NCBI GenBank assembly: GCA_947489925.1
Contig: CANLFK010000033.1
Coordinates: forward strand, 1-15,189
Reading direction: 5' to 3'
DNA from: Candidatus Caenarcanales bacterium
GTDB lineage: Bacteria; Cyanobacteriota; Vampirovibrionia; Caenarcaniphilales; Caenarcanaceae
DNA: 15,189 bases
The position numbers and the translations under genes were made by a program. Under the pieces are notes generated by a model. The model ran no database searches and was not told the DNA's origin. It worked only from the letters and a program-made list of their open reading frames with translations. Below, piece after piece: positions 1-6,084 of the stretch. Numbering within the stretch: the stretch's first letter is position 1; every line of letters begins with the position of its first letter.

Positions 1-247
1 AGCTAAATATCAAAAATTGTATTGATTCTTTTATTTTAATATTTCCTTGCTTCCATTGATTTATACTGGCTAAAAAGCTGGTACTTCCCACAATTAATAA
101 ACTGGCTGGTATTGCTTCTGTTATTGGCATTTTAAATAAATAAGTAAGAACTGGAACAGTCAAAATAGAACCGCCAGCCCCAAGCAAACCAAGACTAATA
201 CCAATAAGCAAAGCCAAAAAATAACCAATAATAATTAAAATACTCAT
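1..247 (-). CDS. TauE/SafE-family sulfite/anion exporter, partial (C-terminus beyond window)
   Basis: The minus strand reads from an ATG at 247 to the window edge without a stop, giving the first 82 residues of a membrane protein. It begins MSILIIIGYFLAL and continues with GLLGAGGSILTVPVL, the glycine-rich first-helix signature of TauE/SafE permeases, then TEAIPASLLIVGSTS, typical of their second helix. The family exports sulfite, sulfoacetate or related anions across the inner membrane. The start lies 3 nt after the stop of the rhodanese gene, so it is the third gene of a persulfide-detoxification operon, where it would expel the sulfite made by the persulfide dioxygenase. The substrate is inferred from this context. 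Only the N-terminal part is visible, so intactness cannot be judged. Confidence 0.88.
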   Translation of the reverse strand, partial: MSILIIIGYFLALLIGISLGLLGAGGSILTVPVLTYLFKMPITEAIPASLLIVGSTSFLASINQWKQGNIKIKESIQFLIFS

Positions 248-250
248 AAA

Positions 251-790
251 TTATTTATTTATTGAATTAGTCTGATTCCAAGGCATTTTGGCTAATAACA
301 TTCCCAAAGCACAAGTATTAGTTAGTCCAGCAAAAACCAAGCCAGCACCGACAAAAGCACTTAAATAAATAAATTCTTTTTGTACAAAAATACTTAAAAT
401 AAAACCAAGTAAAACTAATGAACCAGCTGATATTTGAACTTGTCTCATAAGGCTAATTGGTGCATTTTTACTTTTTTCAACTTCATATCCATTTTCTTTC
501 CAAGCCTCAATTCCACCTTTTAGGCTATAAATTTCTAAACAGCCATTTTCTATAAGTTGTTCTGCCGCTTTCATAGACCTTTTTCCGCTTCGGCAATGAA
601 GAACCAGTTTCTTATCCCCTTTAATAGATAATACTTTGGCTGGATCAAAAGAAGAAAGAGGCATTAATAAAGCACCTTCTATTCTTTCTTCCGTATTTTC
701 AATTGGCTCTCTGACATCGATTAAGCAAATTTCTTTATTTTTAAGTCCTTCTTTTAAAGACTGAGAGTCCATTTCTATAACTTTATTCAT
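251..790 (-). CDS. Membrane-anchored rhodanese (YgaP-like: rhodanese domain plus DUF2892)
   Basis: This is a 179-residue protein. Residues 1-105 form one rhodanese domain with the active-site loop CRSGKRS; Cys66 is the predicted persulfide-carrying cysteine. LIDVREP (23-29) is the usual N-terminal rhodanese motif. Residues about 110-170 hold two hydrophobic helices (about 118-135 and 140-158) with APISLMRQ, a DUF2892-type pair as in E. coli YgaP. The family moves sulfane sulfur between thiols at the inner face of the membrane. The gene begins 6 nt after the persulfide dioxygenase gene, with an AAAGGA ribosome-binding site overlapping the end of that gene, and is followed 3 nt later by the TauE/SafE exporter. 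The three likely act together: sulfur transfer, oxidation to sulfite, and export. The domain call is firm; the precise substrate is inferred. Confidence 0.93.
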   Translation of the reverse strand: MNKVIEMDSQSLKEGLKNKEICLIDVREPIENTEERIEGALLMPLSSFDPAKVLSIKGDKKLVLHCRSGKRSMKAAEQLIENGCLEIYSLKGGIEAWKENGYEVEKSKNAPISLMRQVQISAGSLVLLGFILSIFVQKEFIYLSAFVGAGLVFAGLTNTCALGMLLAKMPWNQTNSINK

Positions 791-796
791 TTTTAT

Positions 797-1489
797 TTAT
801 CCTTTTAAGTTGCCGCATAATTCATTAGCTGGAACTGCTTCTATTATTTTTTTAGGATTTGGAAGTTTCAGGTTATTCATTATTTCAATAAATTCATCTC
901 TTGTCTTATTTAAAAATCTGAGGTTTAATCTTTTTTCCTCGCCAATAGTCGAAACTGTATATCCTTTATAGTCATGTCCAGGATAAACTAAAGTGTCTTC
1001 TGGTAAGTTAAATAATTTATTCACCACAGAATCATACATTAAGCCAGCATTTCCGCTTTGAAAATCAGTTCGTCCACAGCCACCAATCAAAAGAGAATCA
1101 CCAGTCAATAATATTTTATTATCAATTAAATAAGCATTATGACTATCAGTATGTCCCAAAGTAGCAATTGCTTTAATTTCAATTTTACCAATTTTTACAA
1201 TATCATTGTCTTTCAGTATTAAATCAGCACATTGCACTTTCGCAAATTCTGGAACAATACCAAGACAACCACTTAATTCTCTTAGCTTTGTCGTTCCAGT
1301 AATATGATCTGCGTGAACATGAGTATCAATTGAATACTTTAAACTTAAGCCCAAAGACTTGATCAAATTATAGTCTCTGTCCACTTGCTCAAAAACTGGA
1401 TCAAAAATTACAGCTTCTTTTGTTTGTTTATCAGCCACCAAAAAACTATAAGTATTTGTTTCAAGATCAATTAATTGTCTAAAAATCAT
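797..1489 (-). CDS. ETHE1-like persulfide dioxygenase (metallo-beta-lactamase fold)
   Basis: The 230-residue protein has the full metallo-beta-lactamase motif set: THVHADH (His57, His59, Asp61, His62), LGHTDSH (His113), GDS (Asp131) and PGHDY (His172). GGCGRTDFQ at 136-144 is the hallmark that separates ETHE1-like persulfide dioxygenases from glyoxalase II. His57, His113 and Asp131 correspond to the mononuclear iron ligands of ETHE1. The enzyme oxidises glutathione or low-molecular-weight persulfide to sulfite and thiol in the cytoplasm. Length fits the short bacterial form (Blh). It is the first gene of the operon; an AGAGG ribosome-binding site lies 7 nt before the ATG, and a TTGATT-17-TATAAT promoter lies upstream. 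A hydrolase of another type is unlikely given GCGRTDFQ. Confidence 0.94.
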   Translation of the reverse strand: MIFRQLIDLETNTYSFLVADKQTKEAVIFDPVFEQVDRDYNLIKSLGLSLKYSIDTHVHADHITGTTKLRELSGCLGIVPEFAKVQCADLILKDNDIVKIGKIEIKAIATLGHTDSHNAYLIDNKILLTGDSLLIGGCGRTDFQSGNAGLMYDSVVNKLFNLPEDTLVYPGHDYKGYTVSTIGEEKRLNLRFLNKTRDEFIEIMNNLKLPNPKKIIEAVPANELCGNLKG

Positions 1490-1496
1490 TATTAAA

Positions 1497-1501
1497 CCTC
1501 T
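1497..1501 (-). promoter_or_regulatory. Ribosome-binding site of the persulfide dioxygenase gene
   Basis: AGAGG on the minus strand sits 7 nt before the ATG at 1489. It is one of the few convincing Shine-Dalgarno sequences in the window and supports the chosen start. Confidence 0.7.
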
Positions 1502-1519
1502 TTTTTTATTGCTTTAATG

Positions 1520-1548
1520 ATTATACAATTATGAAAGAATATAATCAA
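1520..1548 (-). promoter_or_regulatory. Promoter of the persulfide dioxygenase-rhodanese-exporter operon
   Basis: On the minus strand, TTGATT (1548-1543) and a perfect TATAAT (1525-1520) are separated by exactly 17 nt. Transcription would start near 1513, about 24 nt before the dioxygenase ATG. The promoter lies wholly inside the 57-bp segment that is repeated at 4230-4286. A second TATAAT, on the plus strand at 1540-1545, shows that this segment can be divergent. Confidence 0.8.
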
Positions 1549-1554
1549 GTGTTT

Positions 1555-1574
1555 AAATATTAGTTACAATATTT
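1555..1574. promoter_or_regulatory. Putative ArsR operator, copy 1
   Basis: AAATATT and AATATTT are perfect inverted 7-bp arms separated by AGTTAC. The site is immediately upstream of the -35 of the persulfide operon and is conserved in the second copy of the repeat at 4267-4286. The size and AT-rich dyad fit an ArsR-family winged-helix dimer. Binding by the ArsR protein encoded at 4311-4601 is an inference from position and duplication. Confidence 0.55.
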
Positions 1575-1667
1575 ACAAGGGGTTTTTTTAACTAAGTTCT
1601 TTGGAAGATGTCTTAAAATATTGAAAACTCGATCGGTAATTGCTCAAAAACCTTTCCGCAAAAACTG

Positions 1668-1673
1668 TATAAT
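1668..1673 (+). promoter_or_regulatory. Possible -10 element of the restriction-methylase gene
   Basis: A perfect TATAAT lies 39 nt before the ATG at 1713. No good -35 hexamer is found at the usual distance, so this is tentative. No Shine-Dalgarno sequence is visible before the ATG. Confidence 0.35.
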
Positions 1674-1712
1674 TTTGTTTATTGACTAGAATTAGACAAA
1701 TTATATAAATTT

Positions 1713-4172
1713 ATGGCTTTTGAAGAATTTAATAATCAACTGCAAATTGCAAGTACGGAAGAAACTGTTAAAGCTATTTATGCCAAACATTTTAATATTA
1801 ATTATGATACTTCCGATAGACATGATTTATATACGCCACAAGTATTTTTTGAATTTAAATATGATAAAAATTTCCAAAATTTAAAAGCACTTGCTACGGT
1901 TTTGGCTCAGACGCTTTATTATCTTAGAAAATTAAAATACGAAGAAGTTAAAAAAACAATACCTTTCTTTTTGTGTTTGGCTAATAAAAATGAAGCTTCA
2001 ATTACAGAAACTCGCAAATGGTCAAATTATTATTCAAATGATTCATATGATTGGTCAAGACCAGCCAGCAAGCCAGATCCAAAATTAATTGATCATTTAG
2101 TTAAAGAACCAGAAACGCAAAAAATTCATATTTATACAATTAGTTTAAAAAATGAATACTCTGCTTTTAAAAAGAATCTTGATAATGCTTTAAATCCACA
2201 ATTAATTTTAGATTTTGGTGATAAAAAAATAATTAATGAAGAAAATTTTGAAGCTATTTTTGACCATTGGAAGAGCGTAATTGGTAAGTATATTGTAAAT
2301 GGTTACAAAGATTCATTTTATTTTTTAGCTAATATTCAAAAAGAAAAAGTAATTATTGATAAAGAAAATAATCGTGTAGTTTTTACTTTTGAAGATAGAA
2401 ATTCAAAGACACAAAAAGTTCTAATGAAAGACTATGACTACTTCTGGAGTATTTATGATTATGTGAATAATGCGGATACTATTAATGGTATTCATTCTAA
2501 ATTAGACCGATTAACTGATGAAAATCAAAGAAGATTTGAAGGAGAATTTTATACACCTTTGAGATTTGGTAAAAAAGCAATTCATTATTTTGAACGAGTT
2601 TTAGGAAAAAATTGGTATAAAACTGGAAAATATCGAATTTGGGATATGGCGGCTGGAACGGGCAATTTAGAATATCACTTACCTGCTGAAGCCTATAAAT
2701 ATCTTTATTTATCTACTCTACATTCTAGTGAAGCGGATCATTTAAAAAAGGTTTTTCCTAATGCCACTTGTTTTCAATATGATTACTTAAATGATGATGT
2801 AGATTATATTTTAAATAAAGAGAGATTACCTTTTGAGCCGAACTGGAAGCTACCCCAAAAATTAAGAGATGAATTAAAAGACGAATCTATTACTTGGATT
2901 GTTTATATAAATCCACCATTTGCGACTTCTCAAGTAGCTGGAGCAAAAGGAAAATCTAAAAAAGGAGTAAGTAAAACCAAAGTAGAAACTTATATGAATA
3001 AAGCCAAAACTGGTCATGCTAAGAGGGAATTACTTGTTCAGTTTATGTTTCGTATTATTAATGAAATGCCACAAAATACTTATTTGGGAATGTTTTCTAA
3101 ATTATATTTGAATGCTCCAGATAGTATTGAGTATAGAAATGAATACTTTGATTATAAATATGAGAAGGGTTTTTTATTTCACTCAAAATGTTTTCATGGG
3201 GTAACTGGTGATTATCCAATTAGTTTTTTAATTTGGAATTTATCAAAACCCAGAAAAAACAAATTTATTAAAATTGATATTACAAATAAAGAATCTGATA
3301 ATATTGGAATTAAACATCTTCGATTGATAGAGAAAAAAGAAGTATTAAATAATTGGTTTTCAAGACCAGATAATTCTAATGAATATATACTTCCTCCTTT
3401 GAGTAATGCAATAACTGTTAAATACGATAATAAAGATACAAGGCATAGAGCCAGAAAAGACTTTTTAGCTTCAATTTGTAGCAAAGGTAATGATTTTCAA
3501 AATTCTAGGTATATTGTAATTCTTTCTTCCCCAAGTGTAAGTGCTGGTGCTTTTACTGTAAATAAAGATAATTTTGAAAAAGCTTTAACACTTCATGCTG
3601 TAAAAAAAATACCAAAACCCAATTGGCTAAACGACCGCAATCAGTTTGTCATTCCACATACTGAACCAAGCAAAGAATTCACAAATGATTGTATTATCTG
3701 GAGTTTATTTAGTAATAGTAATGAAACGGCAAGTTTAAAAGATATAAAGTATTTAAATAATATTTATCAAATTAAAAACAATTTTTTTCCATTTACAATT
3801 GCAGAATTAAAAAACTGGGAAATCACCGAATCAGACTTTAAAATGCAACTTGCAAAAGATGAAGATCGTTTTGTGGCAAATTGGATTTTCAATAATAAAT
3901 TATCAGAAGAATCAAAAGAAGTATTAAATAAAGCAAAAGCAGTTTATAAAATTTATTTTTCTAATTTAAATAAAATGATAACTAAAAGCTGGAAGATTGA
4001 AACTTGGGATGCGGGCTGGTATCAAATCAGAAAATGTCTAGCAGAACATAATTTAGGTACTGATGAAATTAAAGAATTAAACAAAGTAAATGAAAAATTA
4101 ACAAGTAAAATATTACCTCTCATTGAGGAGCTTGGTTTTTTAGACAAAGATGAAGTTTATGAAAAAGTCTAA
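1713..4172 (+). CDS. Single-chain restriction-modification-like protein: ExK nuclease-like N-terminus plus N6-adenine DNA methyltransferase
   Basis: This 819-residue protein looks like a type IIG (Eco57I-like) enzyme that joins cleavage and methylation in one chain. Residues about 35-70 read HDLYTPQVFFEFKY, where Asp38, Glu47 and Lys49 could form a PD-(D/E)XK nuclease centre. GEFYTP (277-282) resembles methylase motif X, DMAAGTGN (311-318) is the AdoMet-binding motif I, and NPPF (400-403) is motif IV of N6-adenine methylases. The remaining C-terminal half (about 560-800) has no motif I can name and is the likely target-recognition region. No separate nuclease or specificity subunit is next to it. 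The ATG at 1713 has no clear ribosome-binding site. The gene lies between two copies of a 57-bp host promoter segment, implying acquisition. The methylase call is firm; nuclease activity is inferred from one motif. It could instead be a solitary or BREX/DISARM-type methylase. Confidence 0.85.
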   Translation: MAFEEFNNQLQIASTEETVKAIYAKHFNINYDTSDRHDLYTPQVFFEFKYDKNFQNLKALATVLAQTLYYLRKLKYEEVKKTIPFFLCLANKNEASITETRKWSNYYSNDSYDWSRPASKPDPKLIDHLVKEPETQKIHIYTISLKNEYSAFKKNLDNALNPQLILDFGDKKIINEENFEAIFDHWKSVIGKYIVNGYKDSFYFLANIQKEKVIIDKENNRVVFTFEDRNSKTQKVLMKDYDYFWSIYDYVNNADTINGIHSKLDRLTDENQRRFEGEFYTPLRFGKKAIHYFERVLGKNWYKTGKYRIWDMAAGTGNLEYHLPAEAYKYLYLSTLHSSEADHLKKVFPNATCFQYDYLNDDVDYILNKERLPFEPNWKLPQKLRDELKDESITWIVYINPPFATSQVAGAKGKSKKGVSKTKVETYMNKAKTGHAKRELLVQFMFRIINEMPQNTYLGMFSKLYLNAPDSIEYRNEYFDYKYEKGFLFHSKCFHGVTGDYPISFLIWNLSKPRKNKFIKIDITNKESDNIGIKHLRLIEKKEVLNNWFSRPDNSNEYILPPLSNAITVKYDNKDTRHRARKDFLASICSKGNDFQNSRYIVILSSPSVSAGAFTVNKDNFEKALTLHAVKKIPKPNWLNDRNQFVIPHTEPSKEFTNDCIIWSLFSNSNETASLKDIKYLNNIYQIKNNFFPFTIAELKNWEITESDFKMQLAKDEDRFVANWIFNNKLSEESKEVLNKAKAVYKIYFSNLNKMITKSWKIETWDAGWYQIRKCLAEHNLGTDEIKELNKVNEKLTSKILPLIEELGFLDKDEVYEKV

Positions 4173-4229
4173 AAGAAACCCAACGCTATTTTCTAATTTA
4201 ATACCAATCAATTTAGCTGTGAGATTAAG

Positions 4230-4286
4230 TGATTATACAATTATAAAAGAATATAATCAAGTATTTAAATATTAGTTACAATATTT
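4230..4286. repeat. 57-bp direct repeat, right copy (promoter/operator segment)
   Basis: This is the second copy of the segment at 1518-1574, differing at two bases. It lies just upstream of arsR. Its minus-strand promoter (TTGATT 4260-4255, 17 nt, TATAAT 4237-4232) is intact and now points into the 3' end of the methylase gene. Confidence 0.92.
4252..4286 (+). promoter_or_regulatory. arsR promoter -10 element with overlapping downstream operator
   Basis: A plus-strand TATAAT at 4252-4257 would start transcription near 4264, about 47 nt before the arsR ATG. The -35 region is weak. The perfect AAATATT-AGTTAC-AATATTT dyad at 4267-4286 would cover the first transcribed bases, the usual place for an autoregulatory ArsR operator. 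The identical dyad precedes the persulfide operon at 1555-1574. Confidence 0.5.
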
Positions 4287-4310
4287 GTAGTAAAAATTTA
4301 GGAAATTTAG

Positions 4311-4601
4311 ATGAAATTAAAACTCAATTCAGCACAAATTAAGGAAATTGCTGAATATTTCAAGGTTCTTTCAGAGGAAAGTCGTCTCAAAATCTTAAAT
4401 TCACTTTGTGATGGACAAAAAAATGTCGGTGAAATTGTTAAATATACAGGTCTCGAACAAGCTAATGTTTCTAGACATCTTAAAATTCTCACTCAAGCCA
4501 AAATTCTGGAAAGAACTACTGAAGGAGTAAGTGTTTATTATGAGATAAAAAATAAAAAACTTTTTAATCTTTGCGAAATGGTTTGTAAAGAATTACTTTA
4601 A
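4311..4601 (+). CDS. ArsR/SmtB-family transcriptional repressor, probable persulfide sensor
   Basis: This 96-residue winged-helix protein matches the ArsR family: YFKVLSEESRLKILNSL (16-32) is the first helical pair and TGLEQANVSRHLKILTQAKIL (46-66) the recognition helix-turn-helix, followed by the beta wing (68-80). The classical ELCVC metal-binding motif is absent. It has Cys33 in the second helix and Cys88 and Cys92 in the last helix, resembling the two-cysteine arrangement of the BigR/SqrR/YgaV persulfide sensors, where an interhelical polysulfide bridge weakens DNA binding. Its upstream dyad is identical to that of the dioxygenase-rhodanese-exporter operon, so it is likely the repressor of both. 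The family call is firm; the persulfide role is inferred from context and cysteine placement. A metal or other thiol sensor is the alternative. Confidence 0.9.
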   Translation: MKLKLNSAQIKEIAEYFKVLSEESRLKILNSLCDGQKNVGEIVKYTGLEQANVSRHLKILTQAKILERTTEGVSVYYEIKNKKLFNLCEMVCKELL

Positions 4602-4980
4602 AATTTAAAACATTTAGTTAAAAATTAATAAAATATTTGACCTTTTAAATTCAAAACCTATTATTATACACAAAATAAATTTTTTCTTCAGAGTTTTAAA
4701 CCTGTATTTGTCTTTCTGGGTTTAAAACTTTTTAATTAATTTATTTCATAGTATTTTTAGATTAAACAGATTAATAGATATTTTACTAAACAGAAATTAA
4801 GCTCTCTCAGCAATTAAAATAAAATCTGAACTATGAGTAAAGTGATTTATGGATTAATGTGGTTTTAGTGCTTTAGAGTATAATTTTCAAACAACTGTAA
4901 AAGCAAGTTGAAAGCCAAAATGAATAAAGTAATTTGATTCAGTATTTAAAAATCCCCTCTCGGAATAGGTCTTTTATAAA
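4602..4980 (+). other. 379-base intergenic region between arsR and the SRPBCC gene
   Basis: This gap holds the hairpin at 4692-4733 and a plus-strand TATAAT at 4879-4884 that could serve the SRPBCC gene, although its -35 is poor. I see no convincing small gene, tRNA or repeat in it. The longest short reading frames are about a dozen codons without ribosome-binding sites. Confidence 0.5.
4692..4733 (+). terminator. Rho-independent terminator downstream of arsR
   Basis: AGTTTTAAACC (4692-4702) and GGTTTAAAACT (4719-4729) form an 11-bp perfect stem with a 16-nt loop, and five T residues (4729-4733) end it. The stem is AT-rich with only three GC pairs, and it lies 90 nt after the arsR stop, so strength is uncertain. 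Confidence 0.6.
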
Positions 4981-5457
4981 ATGGCAATTATAAAATTAGA
5001 AACTATTATAAAAGCTGATATTCAATGTTGTTTTGATTTATCTCGGAGCATTGACTTGCATAAAATAGCTGCAGTCAAAACAGCCGAAAAAGCAATAGAT
5101 GGTAGAACAGCTGGTTTAATTAATTTGGGTGAATTTGTTAAATGGGAAGCTGTACATTTTGGGATAAAACATAAATTAACTTCAAGAATCACTGAATTTA
5201 AACAACCATTTCATTTTAGAGATGAGCAAGAACAAGGCATATTTAATTATCTTAGGCATGATCATGATTTTGTGGCAAGAAATGAATATGTTATTATAAA
5301 AGACCTCTTTGAGTTTCAATCGCCACTTGGATTAATTGGCAAATTGGTCGATAAAATTTTCATGACTAAATATCTAGAAAATTTCCTAACTGAAAGAAAT
5401 ATAATTATTAAAGAGTTTGTTGAATCGGATAAGTGGAAATTAATTTTAGGGACTTAA
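4981..5457 (+). CDS. SRPBCC-family (START/Bet v1-like) ligand-binding protein
   Basis: This 158-residue protein has the layout of the SRPBCC helix-grip fold. It opens with a strand and the short helix ADIQCCFDLSRSIDLHK, as in the CoxG/polyketide-cyclase-like group. A WEAVHFGIKHKLTSRIT strand segment follows (about 55-71), then PFHFRDEQEQGIFNYLRHDHDF (about 75-97), the usual F-x-D-x-x-x-G-x-F-x-x-x-x-H pattern of this group, and a long C-terminal helix. The family holds hydrophobic ligands in a central pocket; no substrate can be predicted. It has no signal peptide and appears cytoplasmic. It stands alone, with spacing of 379 nt and 221 nt to its neighbours. An AGG 11 nt before the ATG is the only possible ribosome-binding site. 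Confidence 0.8.
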   Translation: MAIIKLETIIKADIQCCFDLSRSIDLHKIAAVKTAEKAIDGRTAGLINLGEFVKWEAVHFGIKHKLTSRITEFKQPFHFRDEQEQGIFNYLRHDHDFVARNEYVIIKDLFEFQSPLGLIGKLVDKIFMTKYLENFLTERNIIIKEFVESDKWKLILGT

Positions 5458-5678
5458 ATTTTAGATAAAAACTTTAATAAACTGTTCCAAAAATAGAGTC
5501 AGGAATTAGTTTTATCCCTCTTCACTTGCCAGAGTTCGGGCTTTGATTTTACTGGTATCATGGCTTATTAAACACTTGTTCACAGGCTTTTGATTTGTTA
5601 ATAAATGTCAGAAAGAGATAAAAGAATGCGTTATACTAAATGCAAATAATTGTTGTTTAAATTATAAGGATTGCGTTT

Positions 5679-6029
5679 TTGAAATCTCTTTTATTATTTT
5701 TTCTCTTTGCTTCTGGACTTGCGTCTTTAAAAGCCAATTCTAATACAATGAAAGCTTTATGTTATGGGCCTGGACTTTATGGTAATAAAACAGCTTCTGG
5801 ATTGAAATTAACTCCTACTTTGGTTGGTGTAGCACATAAAAGCTTACCTTTAGGTAAAAGAATAAAATTGCAATACTGTCATAAAGAAATTATTTTGCCA
5901 ATTATTGACAGAGGACCTTATGCAACTTCGGCTCAACTTGATGTTACTGAAGCGGCAGTCAAAGCTTTAGGTTTTAAAAATTGTGCTGATTTTGGAGTAA
6001 GAACATTATTAGTTGAACTTCAACCTTAA
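5679..6029 (+). CDS. Secreted RlpA-like double-psi beta-barrel protein
   Basis: This 116-residue protein starts at TTG; AAGGA at 5666-5670 is 8 nt upstream and supports that start. Residues 1-19 are a signal peptide (a lysine, a leucine/phenylalanine core, then a likely cleavage after SLKA). The mature part is one RlpA-like barrel: YGPGLYGNKTASG (29-41), a region with AHKSLPLGKRIK, and PIIDRGPYA (about 74-82), whose DRGP aspartate is the catalytic acid of RlpA lytic transglycosylases. There is no SPOR domain, and no lipobox cysteine at the signal-peptide end. Three cysteines (28, 67 and 102 approximately) are unusual for this fold and may form a disulfide. RlpA cuts stem-peptide-free glycan in the periplasm. 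flhB begins 55 nt later, so a role in opening the wall for an export apparatus is possible but unproven. Confidence 0.85.
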   Translation: MKSLLLFFLFASGLASLKANSNTMKALCYGPGLYGNKTASGLKLTPTLVGVAHKSLPLGKRIKLQYCHKEIILPIIDRGPYATSAQLDVTEAAVKALGFKNCADFGVRTLLVELQP

Positions 6030-6084
6030 TAAAAACTTTATTTGGGCATAACTAATTTAATAGTTATATTGTGGCTGATTTTAT

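Larger units (their letters stand above)
1518..1574. repeat. 57-bp direct repeat, left copy (promoter/operator segment)
   Basis: This 57-bp segment matches 4230-4286 at 55 of 57 positions in the same orientation. It contains the minus-strand promoter of the persulfide operon, a plus-strand TATAAT and the 7-6-7 inverted repeat. Together the two copies bracket the restriction-methylase gene. The copies stop matching abruptly on both sides, as expected for a duplication made when a cassette was inserted. Confidence 0.92.

Noticed and set aside
3212..3484. Minus-strand open frame of 90 codons inside the methylase gene
   Set aside because: It lies wholly in the opposite strand of a coherent coding region with recognisable motifs, and its hydrophobic translation is a by-product of AT-rich codons.
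1575..4229. Classic transposon origin for the methylase cassette
   Set aside because: The inner edges show no terminal inverted repeats, no transposase or integrase frame is present, and the duplication is far longer than transposon target duplications.
5606..5650. 14-codon frame (MSERDKRMRYTKCK) before the rlpA-like gene
   Set aside because: It has no ribosome-binding site, and its end overlaps a likely -10 element (TATACT, 5632-5637); more likely a promoter region.
6048..6067. A second 7-6-7 inverted repeat (ATAACTA / TAGTTAT) just before flhB
   Set aside because: It has the same geometry as the ArsR dyads but a different sequence, no T run, and no obvious partner. In DNA this AT-rich a 7-bp dyad can occur by chance.
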